A DNA stretch of 8,442 bases, taken from assembly GCA_030840415.1 (NCBI GenBank), contig JAVEEO010000473.1, forward strand, positions 1 through 8,442, in the 5' to 3' direction. The notes under the pieces are model-generated. The model saw only the letters and a list, made by a program, of their open reading frames with translations, searched no databases and was not told where the DNA came from. Origin of the DNA: Pseudonocardiales bacterium. Its GTDB lineage: Bacteria; Actinomycetota; Actinomycetes; Mycobacteriales; Jatrophihabitantaceae. This document shows positions 1-5,131 of the stretch, one piece after another. The position numbers and the translations under genes were made by a program. Positions within the stretch are counted from its first letter, which is position 1. Every line of letters starts with the position of its first letter.

Positions 1-1132
1 CGCCGGCATAGTGCGCCAGCACGTCCACCGTGTAGCTCTTGAGATAGGACAGGTAGGACTCCTGGGCCGTTCCGGTCGCGGTCAGGTCGCCGAGGTTGAG
101 GATCGCGTCCGCCGAGACGTGCTGGGCGCTCTCCCCCACCACCCGGGCCATACCGCTGGTGCCCTGCAGGTCGTCGAGGACGGCGATCCGGATCAGGTCG
201 GGGCTGGCCGGAAGCGTGGGCACCCCGAACCGGGCCTCGAAGGCGGCGTCGCGGTTGGCCGAGGCCCGGTCGTAGAAGGCCTGCTCGCTCTTGCTGAGCG
301 AGTCGACGGTGGTGGCGGCCTGCCCGATCAGGTAGGTGAACGGCCCGGTGATCTGCCAGCCGGCCAGGAAGGTGCGCTGCAGCTGAGCATCCGGGGAGAT
401 CGGCTGGTGCTCATCGGACAGCGGCGAGCAGAGGTAACCGGCCGGCAGCAGCACCGCCAGCATCGCCAGCGCGGCCACCGGCCGGGCAGCGCTGCGTTCG
501 GGCCGGCGGTCGGCCAGTACCGCCACGCGCTGTGACGGCTCGAGCCCGGCGACCGTGCGGCGGCGGTGCTTGAGGTAGGCATAGCCCAGGATCTCCAGCA
601 TCGCCACCAGGTAGGCGGCGCCGAAACCGACCGTGCCGTAGTAGCGCAGCACCGCGGCGCTGACCTTGTCCAGCTCGTCCCGGCGGGCCTGCTGGTCGGC
701 GAGCAGGTGGCCGGCGACGTCGATGGTGGAGCGGTCCAGCGTGCCGGTGGAGCTGAACAGCGTGAGGTTCAGGTCATTGGGCCGGACGTCCAGGCCGATG
801 TGCTTGCCCAGCACCACCGGGCCGGGCCGGCGCAGGCCGCCCAGCAGGCCGGAATCGATCTCAAGGGCGTTGCCGCCGATCCGCAGGTCCACCTGGGCAC
901 TCAGCCCGTCCAGGCCGACGTCGTGCACCCGCGCCGGCGGCGCCCAGTGCACCGCGGTAAGCCCGGCGGCGATCGGGGTCAGCACCAGGACGAGCAGCGT
1001 CAGCACCAGCCGCAGCGCCGGCCCGGTGGCCGGCCTGCGCGAGGAAACGGCCGACGCCGGCAGCTGGGACGGAGGCAGAGCCGGGGCAGGTTGGCGGGAC
1101 AGCGCCCGCTCGAGGTCCTGCTGGCTCGTCAT
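1..1132 (-). CDS. Membrane protein with metallophosphoesterase-like domain (3' end outside window)
   Basis: The visible part is 377 residues and the C-terminus lies beyond the left edge. A short cytoplasmic-looking N-terminus is followed by a hydrophobic segment at about 40-61, a loop of about 100 residues, and two more segments at about 166-187 and 217-236. Residues 314-377 look like the start of a calcineurin-like phosphoesterase fold: strand IRIAVLDD (314-321), then LNLGDLTATGT (345-355), whose G348-D349 matches the family GD motif. The first motif, normally D-x-H, reads D320-D321-L322 and so lacks its histidine. ATG at 1132 is the most upstream possible start because an in-frame TGA lies three codons before it. 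There is no Shine-Dalgarno sequence, and a -10-like box sits 8 bases upstream. Known of the family: membrane-anchored phosphoesterases of this architecture occur in actinobacteria, with substrates mostly unknown. Activity cannot be judged without the missing C-terminal metal ligands. Confidence 0.8.
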   Translation of the reverse strand, partial: MTSQQDLERALSRQPAPALPPSQLPASAVSSRRPATGPALRLVLTLLVLVLTPIAAGLTAVHWAPPARVHDVGLDGLSAQVDLRIGGNALEIDSGLLGGLRRPGPVVLGKHIGLDVRPNDLNLTLFSSTGTLDRSTIDVAGHLLADQQARRDELDKVSAAVLRYYGTVGFGAAYLVAMLEILGYAYLKHRRRTVAGLEPSQRVAVLADRRPERSAARPVAALAMLAVLLPAGYLCSPLSDEHQPISPDAQLQRTFLAGWQITGPFTYLIGQAATTVDSLSKSEQAFYDRASANRDAAFEARFGVPTLPASPDLIRIAVLDDLQGTSGMARVVGESAQHVSADAILNLGDLTATGTAQESYLSYLKSYTVDVLAHYAG

Positions 1133-1140
1133 CGCCGGTC

Positions 1141-1146
1141 AGTTTA
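1141..1146 (-). promoter_or_regulatory. -10-like box for a leaderless transcript
   Basis: On the minus strand the hexamer TAAACT lies 8 bases before the ATG at 1132. Initiation 6-8 bases below it would fall at or next to the start codon. That fits the absent Shine-Dalgarno sequence and the leaderless mRNAs common in actinobacteria. The -35 region is weak (GTGGCG with a 16-base spacer). The site is inferred from position and consensus only. Confidence 0.4.
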
Positions 1147-1212
1147 GTGCGGCGCGACGGTTCGCCACCTTCCTGGACGCTGCCGAGGTCGGCTTCCCGG
1201 CCGACCCCGCGC

Positions 1213-1977
1213 TCAGTCCGAGGCGCCGCTCGAACCCCCGGCTGCCCGGGCCGCGGCCTCGGCGAGGTCGAGCTGCTCGGCCTGCTCCGGAGTCGGCGCG
1301 GTGCCGCCGAGCCGGGCCGGCAGGAACATCAGGTCATCGCCGGTCAGCGGCGGGTAGGCCTCCTGGGCGGCGTGCAGCAGCTCGGTCATCGCCTTGCGCA
1401 GGGTGAGCAGCACCAGCTCCGGGTCGTCCCTGCGGCTGACCGGAATGGGGGTGCCCACGCTGAGCAGGATCGGGGTCCGGGTGCGTCCCAACCGCTTGGG
1501 GTGGCCCTTGGTCCAGATCCGCTGCGATCCCCAGATCACCGTCGGCAGCAGCGGCACGCCGGCCGCGGCCGCCATCCGCACCGCGCCGTTCTTGAACTCC
1601 TTCAGCTCGAAGGACCGCGAGATCGTCGCCTCCGGAAAGACCCCGACGATCTCGCCGGCCTTGAGTGCTCCGACCGCGGCCCGGTAGGAGGCGGCACCGG
1701 CGTCCCGGTCGACCGGGATGTGGTGCATGCCGCGCATCAGCGGGCCGCTGATCCGGTGCCGGAACACCTGCTCCTTGGCCATGAACCGGACCAGCCGGCC
1801 GGACGGCCGGGCGGCCATGCCGGCAAGGGCGAAGTCCAGGTAGCCGGTGTGGTTGATGGCCATCACCGCACCGCCGGTGGTCGGCACGTTCTCGGCGCCG
1901 GTGATGGTGCAGCGCAGCCCCTGCAGCGCGAACAGGCCGCGGGCGAAGGCGATCACTGAGGCGTACACCGGCTCCAT
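1213..1977 (-). CDS. PlsC-family 1-acyl-glycerol-3-phosphate acyltransferase-like protein
   Basis: This 254-residue protein is typical in length for the LPLAT/PlsC family, which transfers an acyl chain to lysophosphatidate or related lysolipids at the inner membrane face. The catalytic HX4D motif is N42-HTGYLD (H43, D48). The second signature is F114-PEAT, where most relatives have FPEGT. The segment 141-150 (VPLLPTVIWG) matches the conserved VPxxPV-type block. There is no long membrane helix, so it is probably a peripheral or amphipathically anchored enzyme. I chose the ATG at 1977 because GGTAGG lies just upstream and homologues begin near here; the frame stays open back to an ATG at 2022, but those 15 extra residues are Arg-rich and family-atypical. 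The C-terminal 25 residues are Ala/Gly/Gln-rich and probably disordered. The gene ends 80 bases before the neighbouring membrane-protein gene on the same strand. The exact acceptor is unknown, since actinobacteria carry many paralogues. Confidence 0.88.
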   Translation of the reverse strand: MEPVYASVIAFARGLFALQGLRCTITGAENVPTTGGAVMAINHTGYLDFALAGMAARPSGRLVRFMAKEQVFRHRISGPLMRGMHHIPVDRDAGAASYRAAVGALKAGEIVGVFPEATISRSFELKEFKNGAVRMAAAAGVPLLPTVIWGSQRIWTKGHPKRLGRTRTPILLSVGTPIPVSRRDDPELVLLTLRKAMTELLHAAQEAYPPLTGDDLMFLPARLGGTAPTPEQAEQLDLAEAAARAAGGSSGASD

Positions 1978-2130
1978 GCGCCTACCGTAGCGGCCCTGCA
2001 GGCGGCTGCGCGCACCTGGCACCCGTTGGCCAGGCCGGGACCCGTCACGTCCCGCTCGACGGCGATGGTGGTGGCGACCAGCTCGTGCGGGAGGTACGGC
2101 TGTGCGGCGTCCGAGTCGTGGCGTGCGACC
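1953..2130 (-). pseudogene. Possible relic of a minus-strand gene (coding-like fragment without start)
   Basis: One minus-strand frame reads without a stop from about 2130 to a TGA at 1953-1955. Over the 40 codons beginning at 2120, G+C by codon position is about 80%, 52% and 92%, the classic actinobacterial coding pattern. The peptide looks protein-like (for example PYLPHELVATTIAVERDV) but matches no family I recognise. No start with a ribosome binding site precedes it. Its tail overlaps the first 25 bases of the PlsC-like gene, where the peptide becomes Cys/Arg/Ala-rich and unconvincing. Just beyond its upper end the sequence shifts to about 52% G+C. I infer a truncated gene remnant; a compositional accident remains possible. 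Confidence 0.25.
2015..2034. repeat. Inverted repeat CCTGGC-8-GCCAGG
   Basis: A perfect 6-base inverted repeat (2015-2020 and 2029-2034) with an 8-base spacer lies about 38 bases upstream of the PlsC-like start. It could be an operator, or it could be chance in GC-rich sequence. No T-run follows, so it is not a terminator. Confidence 0.3.
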
Positions 2131-2152
2131 TGATACGCACCGGTACTATGAT
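2125..2152 (+). promoter_or_regulatory. Candidate promoter of the A-B-flavoprotein cassette
   Basis: A -10-like TATGAT (2147-2152, five of six consensus bases) sits 16 bases downstream of a weak -35, GCGACC (2125-2130, matching at G, A and C). Transcription would begin near 2159 and give a leader of about 90 bases. That leader would contain both the palindrome at 2164-2178 and the hairpin at 2199-2237. TACTAT (2144-2149) is an overlapping alternative -10. The site is inferred from consensus and position. Confidence 0.4.
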
Positions 2153-2163
2153 TCCTTGGCCTA

Positions 2164-2178
2164 TAGACGGATCGTCTA
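2164..2178. promoter_or_regulatory. Palindrome TAGACG-GAT-CGTCTA, candidate operator
   Basis: This is a perfect 6-base inverted repeat with a 3-base centre, placed a few bases downstream of the predicted transcription start. It has the size and symmetry of sites bound by dimeric repressors such as TetR-type regulators. A further TAGAC half-site lies at 2201-2205. In RNA it could also fold as a short hairpin. No regulator gene is in the window, so the binding partner is unknown. Confidence 0.45.
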
Positions 2179-2198
2179 AGAAAGTGCCTACTGCGGCC

Positions 2199-2237
2199 GA
2201 TAGACAGGGCAGTGATTCACCGACGAATCGCCCTATC
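2199..2237 (+). promoter_or_regulatory. Bulged 13-bp leader hairpin directly before the ribosome binding site
   Basis: Three stacked helices pair perfectly: 2199-2202 with 2234-2237 (GATA/TATC), 2207-2210 with 2230-2233 (GGGC/GCCC), and 2214-2218 with 2225-2229 (GATTC/GAATC). The loop is ACCGAC (2219-2224). Both bulges lie on the 5' side: GACA (2203-2206) and AGT (2211-2213). The hairpin ends 3 bases before the GGAGA ribosome binding site (2241-2245) of gene A, so folding could tune its translation or mRNA stability. I do not recognise it as a known riboswitch class. Confidence 0.45.
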
Positions 2238-2249
2238 AACGGAGAAAGC

Positions 2250-2864
2250 ATGACCGTAACGACGCCCCAGCCGACCACTACCGATCACTTCGCCTCGGCG
2301 CTGGCCGAGATGCGGGAGTACTACCGCGCCGGCTCCACAGCGCCGTTCGACCTCACCAGCTCGCCGAACGTGCAGGCGCTGCGCAGCATGTCACCGATGC
2401 TCGGTGACGATGCGGTGGACGACGACGTTTCCGCACAGCTGGCCAGCATCCACTCCCAGTCGATGACCGAAGCCCAAGCGAACGTGAATACCCAGAAGCA
2501 GGGTGCGACCGTTGCCAGTAGCCAGGCCCAGCAGGATGGCAAGGCCGACCCGAGCGCGGCTGCCGCTGCCTTCCAGGCCGCGATGGACAAGCAGCGGGAC
2601 GCGGCCAAGAGTGCCTCCGATGCCACCATCGACAAGGCCTACGCAGCCGCCACCAAGCTGGGCGTCAACGCTGACCCGAGCACCCAGAGCACCATTCTCT
2701 CCTCCATGAACACCCTCACCACGACGATGAATGACATCATCGGAGGTATCACGAATGCGCTCAGCTCGATCGTGGGCGCCATCGAGAACATCATCTCCGG
2801 CCTGCTTCAGCCGCTGGAAGAGATCGCGACGAGTTTCGCTCCCGTTCTGGCGCTGTTCGGGTGA
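2250..2864 (+). CDS. Protein A: unrecognised Ala/Ser/Gln-rich helical protein, paralogue of protein B
   Basis: I do not recognise this 204-residue protein. The ATG follows GGAGAAAGC, a good ribosome binding site, which decides the start; the frame is open upstream to 2085 but crosses the promoter-like region. It has no signal peptide, no Cys and no Trp. Residues 1-60 are polar, with an acidic patch (GDDAVDDD, 52-59). Residues 65-115 are rich in Gln, Ser and Ala. Residues 116-138 (from RDAAK to KLG) match protein B at 14 of 23 positions without gaps. The C-terminus is hydrophobic with a 3-4 spacing: I164, I167, L171, I174, I178, I181, L185. That predicts an amphipathic helix or coiled coil able to pair with itself, protein B or a membrane. 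Base composition is lower in G+C than the flanking genes (59% over 2641-2740). It is the first gene of a cassette with B and a flavoprotein. A structural, assembly-forming or partner role is possible, but no function is assigned. Confidence 0.8.
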   Translation: MTVTTPQPTTTDHFASALAEMREYYRAGSTAPFDLTSSPNVQALRSMSPMLGDDAVDDDVSAQLASIHSQSMTEAQANVNTQKQGATVASSQAQQDGKADPSAAAAAFQAAMDKQRDAAKSASDATIDKAYAAATKLGVNADPSTQSTILSSMNTLTTTMNDIIGGITNALSSIVGAIENIISGLLQPLEEIATSFAPVLALFG

Positions 2865-2895
2865 ACCGCGGCCAGTTCGCGGTGAAGGCCCCCCG

Positions 2896-3549
2896 ATGAC
2901 CGCCCCTGTCGACTCCGACCTCGCCGGCGCCACGATGGAGGATTTTCCGGCCGCCATGTCCGCCGCTCGACAGGCCGGCGTGGCGCAGGCGATGGCTGAC
3001 GCGGCGGTCCAGCCGAATGACGCGGCTCGCGACTTCCCCGGAATTGTCGTGCCGTATCCGGATCAGCCGTCGCCTTTCGGTGGGCTCCTTCCGGTCGACG
3101 CGTCGGGCCCGCAGGTGCTGCAACCTGGCGACGTGGCAGGCATCGTCGCCGGGGCCAAGGCTCAGGTCGCCGCGCTGCAGCAGCAGGCCACGGACGCGAT
3201 CAACGCCGCTCAGCCCACTGCCGCGAGCGACCCCCAAGGGTTCATCGCCCAGATGCAGGCGGCCAGGGATGCCGCCACCCAGCAGATGAGTGCGACCATC
3301 GACGCCGCCTACGCGCAGTTGACCCAGCTCGGTCAGCAGCACCCGCAGGCCCAGCCGGCGATCGTCCAGGCGACCCAGGAGATCGCGGCCCTTGGCCAGT
3401 CGGCGACCACGGCGATCGGCAGCGCCTTCGACGGCGCGATCAACGCCGCCGATGACATCGCCGCAGCGGTCGAGGCGGCCGAGGCGGCCGTCGCGAGCGC
3501 GGCCAACGCTGTGGCCAGCGGCTTCGAGTCTGTCTTCTCGGGCTGGTGA
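2896..3549 (+). CDS. Protein B: unrecognised acidic Ala/Gln-rich helical protein, paralogue of protein A
   Basis: This 217-residue protein has no recognised family. The ATG at 2896 is preceded by GAAGG with a 7-base spacer and lies 31 bases after the stop of gene A; the open frame extends further upstream only by overlapping gene A. It is acidic, with one Lys and three Arg, no Cys, and a single Trp as the last residue. Residues 45-75 are Pro/Gly-rich and probably extended (FPGIVVPYPDQPSPFGG). From about 78 onward it is almost all helix-compatible. R124-G146 aligns without gaps to A residues 116-138. A shared DP pair precedes that block in both proteins. The C-terminus is an Ala-coil with valines every seven residues (V192, V199, V206, V213). 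Its TGA overlaps the GTG start of the flavoprotein gene, implying translational coupling. B may be a partner or scaffold of the flavoprotein; that is inference from context only. Confidence 0.8.
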   Translation: MTAPVDSDLAGATMEDFPAAMSAARQAGVAQAMADAAVQPNDAARDFPGIVVPYPDQPSPFGGLLPVDASGPQVLQPGDVAGIVAGAKAQVAALQQQATDAINAAQPTAASDPQGFIAQMQAARDAATQQMSATIDAAYAQLTQLGQQHPQAQPAIVQATQEIAALGQSATTAIGSAFDGAINAADDIAAAVEAAEAAVASAANAVASGFESVFSGW

Positions 3550-5030
3550 ATCCCGCGCGGGCGGTGCTCGGCTGGCAGCAGGCCATCGGCGCCGGCCAGG
3601 TACGAACGACGACGGCGGAACTGCTCAGGGCGGGCACCGCGACCTTCGCCACCCAGGCGGCGGTGGTCGCGGTGCTCGCGCCGACCAGCCCGGCCCAGGT
3701 CGCTGCCTGCCTGCGGATCGCCCACGCCGAGCGGGTGCCGATCCATCCGGTGTCCCGCGGCCTGAACTGGGGGCTGGGGTCACGGGCGCCGGCGGTGGCC
3801 GGCGCCGTCCTCGACCTGTCGGGGCTTGACCAGATCGTGGACGTCGACGAGCCCCGAGCGACGGTGACCGTCGAGCCCGGCGTCACCTTCGCTCAGCTCG
3901 ATGCTTTTCTCACCGGACGCCAGTCGCAGCTCTTCCTGCCGACGATCGGCGGGTCGGGCCAAGCCAGCATCGTCGGCAACGCTGTCGAGCGCGGGCACGG
4001 TATCGGCCCGAACCCCCGCCGAGCCGATGCGGTGGCTGCGATCGAGGCGGTCCTGGCCGACGGAAGCGAGGTCAGGACCGGCTTCGCCGGCGCAACCACG
4101 TTCTCCGGTGCCGCCGCTCACCGACATGGTGTGGGGCCGTCGCTGGCCGGACTGTTTCTGCAGGGTCGGCTGGCAGTCGTCACCCGGATGACCTTGCATC
4201 TCGAACGGCGGCCGGAGGCGTTGACGCTGTTCGGTGGCCGGATCGGTGACGGCCCGGCGCTGGCCGGTGTGCTGGAGCTGCTTCGTCCGATGCTGCTCGA
4301 CGGCTCACTGGGCCGATCGCTGTTCACCGTGTGGAACAGGTACAAGTACGCGGCCTGCCGGCAGAGCTACCCGTGGGAGGCCATGCGGGGCGAGGTGCCG
4401 CTGGACCTTGCGGCGGTGGGGACCCAACCCGACTGGCTCTTCACCGGCGCGCTCTACGCACCGTCGGTTGCCCACGCCCGGGTGGCGAGGCACGCGCTGG
4501 CGAACCTGACCGGTGTGGTCGCGTCCTTCCGGATTCTCGAACCGGAGGACCCGGAGTTCCACCGGGCGGCGCCGAAGTTCCTCGGCACGCCCGGTCCGGA
4601 CAACCTGCGCTCGATGTACTGGCGTAAGCCGAGAGGCATGCCGGACTCGCCCGAGCCGGAACGAGATCGGTGTGGGGTGCTGCAACTGTGCCCGCTGCTG
4701 CCGATGGGAGGCGACGCGCTGCCGGCCATCCAGGACATCGAGTCGCTGGCGCTGGCCCACGGGTTCGAACCGCAGATCGGCTTCGACTGCACCGACCCGC
4801 GAACCATCGAGGCATTCGTGACCCTGAGCTTCGATCGGGATGTCCCGGGGGAGGACGAGCGGGCCCTGACCTGCCACGATGCGATCCTGAACAGCCTCGA
4901 CCAGGCGGGGTTTCCGCCCTACCGGCTCGGGGTGCAGTCGGCTGGCTGGCAGCGCAAGGACAGTGACCGGCAGCAAATCCTGATTGACCGGATCAGGACC
5001 GTACTCGATCCGCACGGCGTGGTCGTCTGA
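3546..5030 (+). CDS. VAO/4-cresol dehydrogenase-type FAD-linked oxidoreductase
   Basis: The 494-residue protein belongs to the vanillyl-alcohol oxidase/PCMH flavoprotein family, which oxidises mostly para-substituted phenols or alcohols using FAD. The FAD domain shows PVSRGLNWGLGSRAP (68-82), VEPGVTFAQLDAFL (109-122) and GNAVERGHG (144-152), the equivalent of the GNTxERGxG block of 4-cresol dehydrogenase and VAO. ADAVAAIEAVLADGSEVRTG (160-179) continues this fold, followed by HGVGPSLAGLFLQG (194-207). The cap domain ends with PPYR (457-460), aligning with the Tyr-Arg pair that binds the phenolate in VAO and PCMH. The other substrate tyrosine (GYG in relatives) is L77 here. The chain stops after DPHGVVV, without the usual C-terminal PGR-type ending, and is a little shorter than the 510-560 of known members. 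It has no signal peptide. The GTG start overlaps the stop of gene B by four bases. The family is secure; the substrate and electron acceptor are unknown. Confidence 0.9.
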   Translation: MNPARAVLGWQQAIGAGQVRTTTAELLRAGTATFATQAAVVAVLAPTSPAQVAACLRIAHAERVPIHPVSRGLNWGLGSRAPAVAGAVLDLSGLDQIVDVDEPRATVTVEPGVTFAQLDAFLTGRQSQLFLPTIGGSGQASIVGNAVERGHGIGPNPRRADAVAAIEAVLADGSEVRTGFAGATTFSGAAAHRHGVGPSLAGLFLQGRLAVVTRMTLHLERRPEALTLFGGRIGDGPALAGVLELLRPMLLDGSLGRSLFTVWNRYKYAACRQSYPWEAMRGEVPLDLAAVGTQPDWLFTGALYAPSVAHARVARHALANLTGVVASFRILEPEDPEFHRAAPKFLGTPGPDNLRSMYWRKPRGMPDSPEPERDRCGVLQLCPLLPMGGDALPAIQDIESLALAHGFEPQIGFDCTDPRTIEAFVTLSFDRDVPGEDERALTCHDAILNSLDQAGFPPYRLGVQSAGWQRKDSDRQQILIDRIRTVLDPHGVVV

Positions 5031-5038
5031 TCTCCTAA

Positions 5039-5059
5039 CCCGCATCGTATCCCGCATCG
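5039..5059 (+). repeat. Short direct repeat CCCGCATCG x2 in a gene gap
   Basis: Two identical 9-base copies (5039-5047 and 5051-5059) are separated by TAT, giving a 12-base period. They lie 9 bases after the flavoprotein stop, in the roughly 100-base gap before the coxD-like gene. A protein-binding site for the downstream operon is possible; chance is not excluded. The same gap holds a GC-only 12-base palindrome (5070-5081) and no convincing terminator. Confidence 0.4.
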
Positions 5060-5131
5060 CCTGATTCGGGCCGCGCGCGGCGACGGCAGGGTGATGTGGC
5101 GCCTCCACCGAGTAGAGGCCATGCTGGGGCG

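Noticed and set aside
11..1147. Two long plus-strand open frames (11-535 and 566-1147)
   Set aside because: Both are antisense to the membrane protein gene, whose frame has clear hydrophobic segments and a phosphoesterase motif.
1978..2022. 15-residue N-terminal extension of the PlsC-like protein
   Set aside because: The extension is Arg-rich and unlike family N-termini. The ATG at 1977 has an upstream GGTAGG.
2085..2249. Upstream in-frame extension of gene A
   Set aside because: It would include the -10-like box, the palindrome and the hairpin. It has low G+C and no ribosome binding site, whereas GGAGAAAGC precedes the ATG at 2250.
2250..3549. A and B as type VII secretion substrates (WXG100/PE-like)
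   Set aside because: Neither has a WxG turn or a YxxxD/E secretion motif, and no ESX gene is nearby.
2250..3549. A or B as a cytochrome subunit of a PCMH-like enzyme
   Set aside because: Neither protein contains any cysteine, so no heme c attachment is possible.
5070..5081. GC-only palindrome GCCGCGCGCGGC as a terminator
   Set aside because: It allows only a 4-base stem with a 4-base loop and no T-run follows.
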